This document shows, piece by piece, positions 7,217-14,683 of a DNA stretch of 15,472 nt. Location of the stretch: positions 1 to 15,472 of the forward strand of contig CAYSCX010000048.1 of the NCBI GenBank assembly GCA_964429575.1, written 5' to 3'. The notes under the pieces were generated by a model. The model saw only the letters and a list, made by a program, of their open reading frames with translations. It made no database searches and was not told where the DNA came from. This stretch comes from CAYSCX01 sp964429575. GTDB lineage: Bacteria; Desulfobacterota; Binatia; Binatales; Binataceae. Position numbers and translations under genes: made by a program. Position 1 is the stretch's first letter. The number at the start of each line of letters is the position of its first letter.

Positions 7217-7888
7217 CTAAGCGACGGGTTCGGCGATGGCGGATATCCGATCCATCCGTCCGAAGAAGGCGCGAAGGTTGGGCATCGTCGCCGGGATTTT
7301 CAACTCGCCGGTGAATGCGAGATAGAAGAGCTCGCCGTAAAGCGCGAAGTCGGCGAGTCCGATGCGGCCGGTCAAAAACGCGCGCTCGCCAAGCGTCGCC
7401 TCGAACGGCGCAAGCGCTTGCGTCGCGCGCCCCCAGTTCGCACTCTGTTCCCGCACGGTTCGATCAACGAAACCTGCGCCGTACTTGCGTTCGCGAATAA
7501 ACCGCCAGAACGCGGCGCGGTCCGGTCCCTGGCGGCGATAGTGCGATTCTTCATCCGCCAGCGCGACCGGGAACAACGCGTTCTCGATCTCATTGTCGAT
7601 GTAATGCTCGAGTGCCAGATGAATTCCGCTCCAGCCGGACGGAAGAATCGTCGGCTCCGGATAAAGTTCCTCCAGGCGCATCGCTATCGAATGCGAATCG
7701 ACAACCGTATCGCCAGTATCGAGCGTCAACGCGGGGACCATGAGCTGTCCCGATGCGGCCAGCAACTCCTTGCGCTCGAGGTAATCGACTTCAATCGTCT
7801 CGAAGTCGATTCCCTTGTACTCGAGCAGCTTGCGCACCTTGGCGCAGAACGGACTCCCGATGAATTGGTAGAGCCTTGCCTTGGCCAT
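7217..7888 (-). CDS. Glutathione S-transferase family protein
   Basis: 223 residues with the two-domain GST fold. The N-terminal thioredoxin-like domain has SPFC (12-15) at the glutathione site, the cis-proline motif VPAL (51-54) and the gamma-glutamyl-binding segment DSHSIA (64-69). The C-terminal helical domain holds the conserved folding motif GRIGLADFAL (174-183) with Asp180. The cysteine at the catalytic position suggests an omega- or beta-like chemistry (thiol transfer or deglutathionylation) rather than the classic tyrosine GST, but this is inference. GGGAGG five bases before the ATG is a strong ribosome site. It is the last gene of the six-gene run, 21 bp after the HAD phosphatase gene. 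The substrate is unknown. Confidence 0.9.
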   Translation of the reverse strand: MAKARLYQFIGSPFCAKVRKLLEYKGIDFETIEVDYLERKELLAASGQLMVPALTLDTGDTVVDSHSIAMRLEELYPEPTILPSGWSGIHLALEHYIDNEIENALFPVALADEESHYRRQGPDRAAFWRFIRERKYGAGFVDRTVREQSANWGRATQALAPFEATLGERAFLTGRIGLADFALYGELFYLAFTGELKIPATMPNLRAFFGRMDRISAIAEPVA

Positions 7889-7909
7889 CAGAACCTCCCG
7901 GGCGCAGCA

Positions 7910-8596
7910 CTAGCGCGCGAAGCTCCTTAGCGCATCGTCGAGATCGATTTGCGCGATCGATTGGTACACGATGTCCGCCGCGGAAAGCTCGCGCGCAGCC
8001 GTCGTGTGCGCGACCGCCACCACTCGCATCGCCGCCCGCCGCGCGCTTTCGATACCGGCGATCGTGTCCTCGATCACCATACATTGGCCCGGCTGAATCG
8101 CATCGCGTTGACGAAGCAGGAAGCCGAGTCTTCCGAGCGCCGCCACAAAACAGTCCGGCTCGGGCTTGCCTCGTTCGACGTCTTCGGCAGCGATGATGTC
8201 AAGAAACAGATCGCGAAGCCTCGCCCGGGCGAGAATCATATCCGCCTCAGCGCGCAGCGTCCCGGTCGCGATCATCAGTGGAAATCGCTGCGCGCATTCC
8301 CGCACGAACTTCTGCGCGCCCGGATACAGTACGTCGCGTTCGGCGATCGCGCGCTGATAGACCGCTGCCTTTTCCGCGGCCAGCGCCGCGATCCGCTCGC
8401 CGTTCGCATCTTTGCTGCTCTCCGACAACAACGCCGCAAAGCAGTCGCGATCGTTGTAGCCGATTAACCGCGCGAAGTAGTCGTCGCGGCTCAGCACGAT
8501 ACCCCGCGGCCGCAGCACCTCAGCGAACGCCTCGTAGTGAAGCGTCTCAGTGTCGGCGAGTGTGCCGTCGAGGTCGAAGATTACCGCGCGAATCAT
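7910..8596 (-). CDS. HAD-superfamily hydrolase, subfamily IA (beta-phosphoglucomutase/phosphatase-like)
   Basis: 228 residues carrying all four HAD motifs: DLDGTLAD with nucleophile Asp8 and acid/base Asp10, the threonine of IATGT (Thr111), Lys144 in RGKPEPD, and the acidic pair Glu176-Asp177 in VIEDTIAGIESA. The cap inserted between motifs I and II is a small helical bundle (about 16-80), typical of phosphoglycolate phosphatase and beta-phosphoglucomutase relatives. It probably acts on a small phosphorylated metabolite; the exact substrate cannot be read from sequence. The frame is open 27 codons upstream, but the fold begins at MIRAVIFDLDG, so I take the ATG at 8594-8596; its ribosome site is weak. 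It lies 28 bp after the M24 peptidase gene and 21 bp before the GST gene. Confidence 0.9.
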   Translation of the reverse strand: MIRAVIFDLDGTLADTETLHYEAFAEVLRPRGIVLSRDDYFARLIGYNDRDCFAALLSESSKDANGERIAALAAEKAAVYQRAIAERDVLYPGAQKFVRECAQRFPLMIATGTLRAEADMILARARLRDLFLDIIAAEDVERGKPEPDCFVAALGRLGFLLRQRDAIQPGQCMVIEDTIAGIESARRAAMRVVAVAHTTAARELSAADIVYQSIAQIDLDDALRSFAR

Positions 8597-8624
8597 CTCG
8601 TGAACGTATTTGCTGCGCAGCGGC

Positions 8625-9821
8625 TCAGGCTTGATAGCGCGAGAGGATCGGGACGATCTCGGTTTGCCGGGGTTCACCGCTCACGAGCGCGCCGCCGGCT
8701 TCGATCGTCATGTCAATCTCGCTGCGAACCCCGAACCGTCCCTCGAGGTAGATACCTGGCTCCACCGAAAAGCATGTGTCGTCGATCAGCATGCGATGGT
8801 CGGAAGTCTCCAGCGAATCAAGGTTCGCGCCGGCTCCGTGAACCTCGCGCCCGATCGAATGGCCGGTTCGATGCACGAACTGCGCGCCATATCCCGCCCG
8901 CTCGATAACTTCGCGCGCCGCACGGTCCGCGTCGCGCCCGCTGACCGACTCGCCGCGCGCCACGCGCCGCTCGACCAACTCGACCGCCGCATCGCGCGCC
9001 GCCGCCACTATCGCAAATATCCGTGCATGCTCATCCGGCGCGCGCTCATCGACGTATCCCGTCCACGTGAAGTCCGCGTAAATGGCGTCCGCCCCCGGTT
9101 CCTTTGCCCACAAGTCGAGCAGCACGAAGTCGCCGCGCGCAATCGGCGTGTTCGCCTCGCGCGACATGCTGTAATGCGGATTCGCGCTGTGCGCGTTGAC
9201 CGCGACGATCGGCGGCTCCGCGGTTACCAGTCCGTGCTCGTTGATTCGCCACATCACGTAATCCTGGATCCATGGCTCGCTCGCCGGGAGGCGATGTTTC
9301 ACGCGCCGCGCGATCTCTTCGAAGGTCTCATCGACCACCGCACGCAGCTTCGCCGCCGCGCGATGATGGCTCTGGAGCTGCTCCGCCGTGAGCACCGCCT
9401 CGAAACGTTGCACCAGGTCGGCCGATGAAACGATCTCGACTCCCATCGACCGCACAAGCTCGATCGTGCCCGCATCCACCCTCGCGACATATGGAATTGC
9501 GCACTCGGGCGAGTATTGCATCGCGATCCGCCGCCGCCCCACCAACATCGTGCGAAGCGCGTCGCGCATCTCGGCCAGAGACTTGTAAACGTTGTGCGCC
9601 AATCCCAGTGAGTCGAGCCGATGCGCCTCCACTGCCGACACCAGCGCCCGCGGTTCGCCCTCGGCCGGAACCAGTACGAACCACCGCCGTGTCGTCACCA
9701 AATCGGCCGGGATTCCGAGGATGCAATAAGCGAGCGGGTCGCTCATCCGAAAGTCGTAGAACAGCCAGCCGTCGATGGCCGCGTCGCGAAGCGCCCGCGC
9801 GATTTCCGCAAATCTTGTCAC
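8625..9821 (-). CDS. M24-family metallopeptidase (Xaa-Pro aminopeptidase-like)
   Basis: 398 residues with the creatinase/prolidase layout: an N-terminal creatinase-like domain (about 1-140) and a C-terminal pita-bread domain. All five dimetal ligands are present: Asp236 (LLDLWAK), Asp250 (YADFTWT), His321 (GHSIGREVHG), Glu354 (SVEPGIY) and Glu368 (RSEIDM). It should therefore be an active Mn/Co/Fe/Zn-type hydrolase, most likely cutting after the first residue of Xaa-Pro peptides or acting as a dipeptidase. No signal peptide is seen, so it is cytosolic. The start is a GTG whose GTGA overlaps the stop of the upstream PPOX gene by 4 bp; GGGAG lies about 10 nt upstream. Family members without a defined substrate are common, so peptide specificity is left open. 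Confidence 0.92.
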   Translation of the reverse strand: MTRFAEIARALRDAAIDGWLFYDFRMSDPLAYCILGIPADLVTTRRWFVLVPAEGEPRALVSAVEAHRLDSLGLAHNVYKSLAEMRDALRTMLVGRRRIAMQYSPECAIPYVARVDAGTIELVRSMGVEIVSSADLVQRFEAVLTAEQLQSHHRAAAKLRAVVDETFEEIARRVKHRLPASEPWIQDYVMWRINEHGLVTAEPPIVAVNAHSANPHYSMSREANTPIARGDFVLLDLWAKEPGADAIYADFTWTGYVDERAPDEHARIFAIVAAARDAAVELVERRVARGESVSGRDADRAAREVIERAGYGAQFVHRTGHSIGREVHGAGANLDSLETSDHRMLIDDTCFSVEPGIYLEGRFGVRSEIDMTIEAGGALVSGEPRQTEIVPILSRYQA

Positions 9822-10300
9822 GCGCCGCCTGCTCCCGCGCCGGTGTTGAACCGCGCACCCCAGGCGTGGACGCGTTCCGGATCAATTCTCACGATTGGAT
9901 TTGTTTCCGGGCTGAGCGCCATGGCCCGGTACTGCGCATACTTGTCGCGCAAACCCCGCAGCGCGAGCAGGTATTCCTCCGAATCGTCCACCACGCGCGC
10001 GGTCCCTTGCAGCAGAACATAGGCGAGCCCGCTCCAATCTTCTTCGTAGTGATCCAGAATCAGGGCGACGCGCGGATTCTCCGCGATGTTGCGCATCCGC
10101 TTTAGCCGCGTGCCGGTGCGCCGTTTTGGTTTCTCGTCGATCACGAAATAGACGCCCGCACCGTCAAACCAAAAGCACAGTGGCACTGCGTGTGGCGCGC
10201 CGGCGCGGTCGGTGGTCGCAAGCCGCGCGACCCTCGCCGCCGCGATGAACTCGCGGACCCGTGCATCGCGAAGCGCGCTTGCCGAATCGTCCGCCATCAT
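9818..10300 (-). CDS. PPOX-class probable F420-dependent enzyme (Rv0121-type)
   Basis: 160-residue split-barrel flavin/deazaflavin-binding protein. Matching family features are ARLATTDRAGAPHAVPLCF (25-43), DEKPKR (55-60), the block RLKRMRNIAENPRVALILDHY (65-85) followed by EEDW, and the late IDPERVHAW (139-147). The whole pattern is what I know from the Rv0121-type PPOX proteins described as probable F420-dependent enzymes; the cofactor (F420, FMN or heme) is inferred. No F420 biosynthesis gene is in the window. Two consecutive ATGs (10300 and 10297) are possible starts; GGAGAGG inside the end of the HEAT gene serves either. The ATG overlaps the HEAT stop by 4 bp, and its own stop overlaps the M24 gene by 4 bp, indicating translational coupling on both sides. 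Confidence 0.85.
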   Translation of the reverse strand: MMADDSASALRDARVREFIAAARVARLATTDRAGAPHAVPLCFWFDGAGVYFVIDEKPKRRTGTRLKRMRNIAENPRVALILDHYEEDWSGLAYVLLQGTARVVDDSEEYLLALRGLRDKYAQYRAMALSPETNPIVRIDPERVHAWGARFNTGAGAGGA

Positions 10301-11115
10301 TCCTCTCCGAGGCGCTTCAGCGCCTGCATCGCGGAGCGCCGAAGCGATTCGTCGTCCGCACTACCCGCCGCGAGCCTGAGCGCCGATACCACACGGGGCG
10401 AACGGTTTCCGAGCTGTCCCAGGGCCGCGGCCGCGCTCCTGCGCACTCCCGCGTCGGAGTCTTTCTCAAGACGCAGCGCGATGGTCTCCGCCGCGCGCCC
10501 GCTCGAATCGCCGAGCGTCCCCAGCAACGAAAGCGCGGCGAGCCGCAGATGAACGCCGCCGTTCGTCGCCGTCCGCTCCGCGAGCGCACGGACTTCGTCA
10601 CTTGCGGCGCCGAGATCGCGAAGACAATAGAGAGCCATCTTGCGCGCCACGACTCCGCCGCGATGCTCGAGCGCGACCAGCGCGTCGCATACTTCGCCGC
10701 GATTGTTTCTTCCGAGGTCAACGACTCGCTGCGCAGCCGCCCAGCGCAAGTCGCCGTCACTTGCGTCAAGAGCTTCGAGCAGCGCGTCGAGCGCGCCGAG
10801 GTCGAGCACGTCGCCGCCGATCGTCCCCAGCGCATATGCCGCACCCCATCGCGCGTACGAATTGGCACTCTTCAACAACCCGCGCACTGCGCCGGCCACT
10901 CGCGCGTCACGCTGTGCGTGCGCCACGAGCGCATCGGATGCGCGTCGCTGCACCGCCTTGCTGTCTGAACCGAGACACTCAACCACCGCCTCGAGTTCCG
11001 CATCGGACAGCACTGCCTGGGATTCAGCTGCAACCCGAATCAGCGCTTCGATCTGTGTATCGCGGTCCGGACCCTTGAGTTGCTGCTCAAGCTCGCGATT
11101 GTGCTGGGTCGTCAC
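10297..11115 (-). CDS. HEAT-repeat protein
   Basis: 272 residues built almost entirely of helical HEAT / PBS-lyase-type repeats. Clear units end in the pattern A-ALG-LG at about 85-100, 120-134, 154-169, 187-202, 222-236 and 255-270, giving an alpha-solenoid. Such proteins usually serve as scaffolds or bind partners; no catalytic residues are evident and no signal or membrane segment is present. The GTG start overlaps the stop of the LplA-like gene (GTGA), and no separate Shine-Dalgarno is visible, so translation probably depends on the upstream gene. The tight coupling suggests it may bind the LplA-like protein or the downstream PPOX protein, but this is inference from position only. Confidence 0.88.
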   Translation of the reverse strand: MTTQHNRELEQQLKGPDRDTQIEALIRVAAESQAVLSDAELEAVVECLGSDSKAVQRRASDALVAHAQRDARVAGAVRGLLKSANSYARWGAAYALGTIGGDVLDLGALDALLEALDASDGDLRWAAAQRVVDLGRNNRGEVCDALVALEHRGGVVARKMALYCLRDLGAASDEVRALAERTATNGGVHLRLAALSLLGTLGDSSGRAAETIALRLEKDSDAGVRRSAAAALGQLGNRSPRVVSALRLAAGSADDESLRRSAMQALKRLGEE

Positions 11116-12161
11116 TGGGCGTTGGCTACGAGCTTCACGAGGCTATCGAGTTCGCCGATTCCAAGAATGAAATTCGTTCCGTCCGCATACGTGCTCTCGA
11201 CCGCGCGCGTAACCGATGCGAGGTCGAGCGGCCGTCCGACAAGTTCGTTTTCAAATTGCCTGAGTCCCGGCGAGTTGGCGATCAAGTCTCCCGCCATTGT
11301 CACGTGCCGAATCTTACCATCCGGCCCGACTCCGATATGCGCCTCCACCGTACCCAGCTGCGCCGAGATCCTTCCGGCCAAGTGGCGCGAATCGGCCGGA
11401 ACGCATCGCGCGAGCCACGCCGATTTCGCGAGCGCCGCGCCGCGATCGCGCATTTGCGCGACTTCATCCGCAGTGAGTTCACGCGGTTCTACATCGCCCA
11501 GCGCCGACTCGTAGCCCGCAAGCAGCGCGCGCGCCAGCTCATCGAAACTCACTTCGTGACCCAGCTCCCGCGCCACTGTCGTCGCACTGTCGGGTCCATA
11601 CATCCGGCTTGCGAGCGCACCAATGGGATCGAACCGCTCGAGGTCGCGCACCAAATCTTCCATTCCTCGATTCACCGCAAGCGCCGCCTCAAACAGCATC
11701 GCGCCCGAACCATCGGTCTCGAAGGAGCACGCACCGACTTCGCGGCGCTCGCGCGTGATCGCGTCGCGTCCCGGATAAAAGCATTCGAGACCGAGTCCGC
11801 GAAGTCCCACGAGCACGCCGCGGACGTAGCGGTTCATCACCTGGTCCGGTTTCAGCGCTTGACGCTCTTCGACGAGCAGCGATGCGCGCGTCGGTAAAAC
11901 GAGCGCAACTCCAAGCCAGCCCGCGCCCCCGCCAAGTACGCGACCGCCACTGGGCCGCCGCATCGCCACGACGCCGGCACGCTCATCGGGACCGTCATAC
12001 AGATGATAGCGACCGATCGACACGACTCGCCCCGACATCGCATAGATCACCAGCGCCGGGCGCGTCTTTCGGCTTACTACCGCGGCGAGCAGGTAAGACT
12101 CGAGGCCGAGCAGTTCTGACGGTTCAATCGAGGGCAGGACGATCGCGTCGAGGGCCGACAC
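11112..12161 (-). CDS. LplA/BPL-fold protein, lipoate-protein ligase-like but lacking the ligase lysine
   Basis: 349 residues. The N-terminal part fits the biotin/lipoate ligase fold, with RRPSGGRVLGGGAG (68-81) in place of the RRxSGGGxVxHDxG lipoyl-binding loop. Residues about 262-345 (GRISAQLGTVEAHIGVGPDG...) resemble the LplA C-terminal domain. In true ligases a lysine (Lys133 of E. coli LplA, in RKVSGSA) holds lipoyl-AMP; here the segment reads RERREVGACSFE (137-148) with Arg140 at that place, and the His-Asp of the loop is also lost. It may be a divergent acyltransferase, a carrier-binding protein or an enzyme for another cofactor; ordinary lipoylation is doubtful. The GTG at 12161 is the first possible start after an in-frame TAG and has no Shine-Dalgarno. 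It heads the six-gene run and overlaps the HEAT gene by 4 bp. Confidence 0.78.
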   Translation of the reverse strand: MSALDAIVLPSIEPSELLGLESYLLAAVVSRKTRPALVIYAMSGRVVSIGRYHLYDGPDERAGVVAMRRPSGGRVLGGGAGWLGVALVLPTRASLLVEERQALKPDQVMNRYVRGVLVGLRGLGLECFYPGRDAITRERREVGACSFETDGSGAMLFEAALAVNRGMEDLVRDLERFDPIGALASRMYGPDSATTVARELGHEVSFDELARALLAGYESALGDVEPRELTADEVAQMRDRGAALAKSAWLARCVPADSRHLAGRISAQLGTVEAHIGVGPDGKIRHVTMAGDLIANSPGLRQFENELVGRPLDLASVTRAVESTYADGTNFILGIGELDSLVKLVANAQ

Positions 12162-12169
12162 GAATTGAT

Positions 12170-12197
12170 GCTATAGGCTTGAATCGGCGCGGCTCAA
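12170..12197 (-). promoter_or_regulatory. Candidate promoter of the six-gene operon (leaderless or very short leader)
   Basis: On the minus strand TTGAGC (12192-12197) and TATAGC (12170-12175) are separated by 16 bp, a good sigma70-like pair. The -10 box ends 8 bases before the GTG start of the LplA-like gene, so transcription would begin within a few bases of the start codon. The absence of a Shine-Dalgarno and the in-frame TAG just upstream agree with this. The boxes are read by eye. Confidence 0.5.
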
Positions 12198-12286
12198 CCT
12201 GGCGCTGTGGCTAGTGCATGCTGGCGAGGTTGCGGCATGGCGGCGCGGCCACCGAACGCCGAAGCGGCCAGCGCATGGCGCCAAAG

Positions 12287-13387
12287 TCAGCGCTCCTCGC
12301 CGACCAGGAACAGCGCCGCCGCGAGCGTGCTGAAAGTGAAGTTCGGCAGCCACGCAGCCAGCCACGGCGCGAGCACGCCGCTCTTGCCGAGCGAGGTCGT
12401 CAGTCCCATCGAGAGCCAGTAGCCAAATCCGATCGCGAGCGCCAGGGCGAATGAACGCGCGAGACTCACGTTGCGCGGCAACGGGTCGAGGCTCAGCACC
12501 ATGCCCAGCGCGACCATCATCAAGCAGCCGAATGGCAGCGCATACTTGAGCCACAGATCGACCTCGTATTTGCGCGGGTCGAGTCCCTTCGCTGACAGGA
12601 ATTGGACGTAGCGCTTGAGTTCCCAGAGGCTGAACTCCTCGGGGTTCAGCTGGACCAGGCCGAAGTCGTCGGGCTTCAGATCGACCTGGAAACGCGCCTG
12701 GTCGATGACCTTCACGCTGCCGCCCGGCCCCAGCGACAATTCGGTGGTTTCGGCGGGGACCCAACGATGGCCGTCCCAGCTTGCGGCGGCGGTGTGGATG
12801 ACCTCGGAGAGGGCGAATCGATCGTCAAGCTGGTAGAGCGTGACGCCATGAAGTTGCATGGTGCGCGGATCGTAGTTGTCGGCGGAAAGAAATCCGTTCT
12901 GCACGCGCACCCACACACGCTGGTTCGCGAAGACCGCCCTCATCTCGCGTTTTTTCAGTTCCACCGTGTAGAGGTAGCGCGCCTGGCGTGTCGAAAAGGG
13001 CACCACCGTCTCGCGCACCGCGAAGTTCAACAGCGAGATCACCGCGCCCGCGAGCAGCACCGGCGCCGCCATTTCGAGACGGCTGACACCAAGTTGCTGG
13101 CAGGCCAGCACCTCGCCGGTGCGATTTAGAATCGCGAAACCCAGCAGCACGCCCGCCAGGCACGCCACCGGCATCACCTCGGCGAACAGCAACGGCAGCT
13201 TCAGCAGAAAGTACTGAAGCCCGAGCATGTTCAGCCCGCCGTACTCGACCAAGTCGCCGAAACGGTCGAACACGTCGCTCAGCAGGTAGCCGGCGGTGAA
13301 GCCGCCCATGCAGACGAAAAACGGACCGATGAACTGGGCCGCGATGAACCGATCCATCGTGGGCGAAAGACGCCGGCCGGGGCTCAC
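12287..13387 (-). CDS. lptG: LPS export ABC transporter permease LptG
   Basis: LptG pairs with LptF and the ATPase dimer LptB2 in the inner membrane to extract LPS and push it along the LptC-A-D bridge. The 366-residue protein has three N-terminal helices (about 12-37, 57-88 and 106-126), a periplasmic jellyroll domain (about 130-275) and three C-terminal helices (about 281-300, 309-333 and 341-363). The cytoplasmic coupling segment after TM2 reads RTGEVLACQQLGVSRLE (89-105). The GTG start at 13387 overlaps the lptF stop (GTGA) and has a strong AAGGAGG 4 bp upstream; an internal ATG at codon 11 has none. I call it LptG rather than LptF from the coupling-helix sequence and its second place in the pair. 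No LptB, C or A gene is in view. Confidence 0.9.
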   Translation of the reverse strand: MSPGRRLSPTMDRFIAAQFIGPFFVCMGGFTAGYLLSDVFDRFGDLVEYGGLNMLGLQYFLLKLPLLFAEVMPVACLAGVLLGFAILNRTGEVLACQQLGVSRLEMAAPVLLAGAVISLLNFAVRETVVPFSTRQARYLYTVELKKREMRAVFANQRVWVRVQNGFLSADNYDPRTMQLHGVTLYQLDDRFALSEVIHTAAASWDGHRWVPAETTELSLGPGGSVKVIDQARFQVDLKPDDFGLVQLNPEEFSLWELKRYVQFLSAKGLDPRKYEVDLWLKYALPFGCLMMVALGMVLSLDPLPRNVSLARSFALALAIGFGYWLSMGLTTSLGKSGVLAPWLAAWLPNFTFSTLAAALFLVGEER

Positions 13388-14592
13388 GCGGCCTCCTTGC
13401 GCCCGAAGCGCTCCACCACGATCCAGATGATGTCGCCGGGGCCGCGCGCCTGGTCACCCCGGTCCTGGGCTGCGCGCTGAAACAGCCAGACCGCGATCAC
13501 CGCAAACACGATGTCGGGCACGCTCATCGCGACGAACGAGTTCGCGATCCCGTTCTCGGCCATCGTCTGCCCCACGCGCATCAACGCGTAGTAGATGAAG
13601 AACGCGGCCACCGATACACCGAATCGCTCGGAGTGGCCGCCGCGCGCAGGCTTAAGGCCCAGTGCGATTCCCAACAACGCGAAAAGTGGAGTTGCGAACG
13701 GAATGGTGAACTTCGATGCGCGCTCACGCTCCGCCTCGAGGTCGGGCTTTCCCGCTGCCCGCGCCTCATCGATCGTTTGATTCAGCTCCCCCCACGACAT
13801 CTCCATTGGATCGCGATCGCGGTAGGTCAGTACGTCCCTGGGCCGGATGGAGATGTCGTAGATGCGAAAATGGGTAATGTTGCTGGTGGAATCATCGGCG
13901 CCGACCCCGAACACGGAGCCATTGAACAGCCGAAGCGTGACAGATTGCGTGCGATCGTCGGGCAGGATGATGCCGCGGCGAGCGATGATGGTGGTGGGCT
14001 GGTGCCGATCTCGTGCGTCCGAGATCAGCACGCCGCGGAGGTTTCCGTCGGTGTCGGAAATTTTGTCCACGTAGATCGCGAGACCGCCGAAGTCGCGGTT
14101 GAAGATTTTTTCCTGGAGCCCCGCGGAGGTTCGCGTGCGGCTCAACTGATAGAGCTGGTCGCTCAGCTTAGTCATCGACCGCGGGCGTACCGAGAAAGCG
14201 AACCAACTCGAAACCGCGTACACGATGAGGGAGATGATCATCACCGGCACCGCGAGCCGGTAGAGGCTGACGCCGCACGAGCGGGCCGCGGTCATTTCGT
14301 GATCGCTCGACATGCGGCCAAACCCGAGCAGCACGCCAATCAGCAGGGCCATCGGAAACGTCAGCTCGAGAAATCCCGGCATCACGTACGCGAACAACCT
14401 CGCGACCTCGGGCAGCGTCACGCCGTGGTTCACGATCATGTCGGTGAGCTTCAACATGCGTCCGCTCACCAGCGCGAACGTGAGCACGACGACGCCGAGC
14501 GCGAACGGACCGAGCACCTGAAGCGCGACGTAACGATCCAGAATCGTGACTCTGAGGTTGGATGCGGATGCAACGGACGCTGGCGCGGGCAT
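13384..14592 (-). CDS. lptF: LPS export ABC transporter permease LptF
   Basis: The 402-residue partner of LptG in the LptB2FG complex. Three N-terminal transmembrane helices (about 25-45, 65-92 and 112-134) flank the conserved cytoplasmic coupling motif SDHEMTAARSCGVS (96-109). A large periplasmic beta-jellyroll follows (about 140-290), then three C-terminal helices (about 296-313, 324-342 and 352-371) and a basic tail. The order lptF then lptG with a 4-bp GTGA overlap matches the usual operon and implies near-equal synthesis. The ATG at 14592 is the only candidate start; no Shine-Dalgarno precedes it, and a -10-like box lies 9 bases upstream. It is transcribed divergently from rlmB. The roughly 18-residue Ala/Ser-rich extension before TM1 is a little longer than usual. 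Confidence 0.92.
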   Translation of the reverse strand: MPAPASVASASNLRVTILDRYVALQVLGPFALGVVVLTFALVSGRMLKLTDMIVNHGVTLPEVARLFAYVMPGFLELTFPMALLIGVLLGFGRMSSDHEMTAARSCGVSLYRLAVPVMIISLIVYAVSSWFAFSVRPRSMTKLSDQLYQLSRTRTSAGLQEKIFNRDFGGLAIYVDKISDTDGNLRGVLISDARDRHQPTTIIARRGIILPDDRTQSVTLRLFNGSVFGVGADDSTSNITHFRIYDISIRPRDVLTYRDRDPMEMSWGELNQTIDEARAAGKPDLEAERERASKFTIPFATPLFALLGIALGLKPARGGHSERFGVSVAAFFIYYALMRVGQTMAENGIANSFVAMSVPDIVFAVIAVWLFQRAAQDRGDQARGPGDIIWIVVERFGRKEAA

Positions 14593-14601
14593 GCGGAGGC
14601 A

Positions 14602-14630
14602 AGTTTAGACGTTGGCACTCGCGATTGAAA
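14602..14630 (-). promoter_or_regulatory. Candidate lptFG promoter with near-zero leader
   Basis: On the minus strand TTTCAA (14625-14630) and TAAACT (14602-14607) are 17 bp apart. The -10-like box ends 9 bases before the lptF ATG, so the transcript would start about 2-4 bases before the start codon. The -35 match is poor, so this rests mainly on the -10 placement and the absence of a ribosome site. Confidence 0.35.
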
Positions 14631-14644
14631 CGCGTGGTTCGTGG

Positions 14645-14675
14645 TTGAGCCAAGCGCGTGCCGAGGCGCTATGAT
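14645..14675 (+). promoter_or_regulatory. Candidate rlmB promoter with near-zero leader
   Basis: TTGAGC (14645-14650) and TATGAT (14670-14675) lie 19 bp apart on the plus strand, a slightly long spacer. The -10 box ends 8 bases before the rlmB ATG, and no Shine-Dalgarno is present. The -35 hexamer is identical to that proposed for the LplA-like operon. It sits in the 91-bp divergent gap with lptF. Confidence 0.45.
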
Positions 14676-14683
14676 TCGGCGCG

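Noticed and set aside
8597..8677. 27-codon N-terminal extension of the HAD phosphatase
   Set aside because: It overlaps the 3' end of the M24 peptidase gene and precedes the conserved beta-strand MIRAVIFDLDG, where the fold begins.
12162..12286. Possible small gene or rho-independent terminator between lptG and the LplA-like gene
   Set aside because: Only short imperfect GC stems without a T-run and no start with ribosome site were seen; the stretch is better explained by the promoter at 12170-12197.
13633..14628. 331-codon plus-strand open frame opposite lptF
   Set aside because: It is antisense to a clear six-helix permease, and its composition (many Arg, His, Asp) is typical of a reverse-frame shadow.
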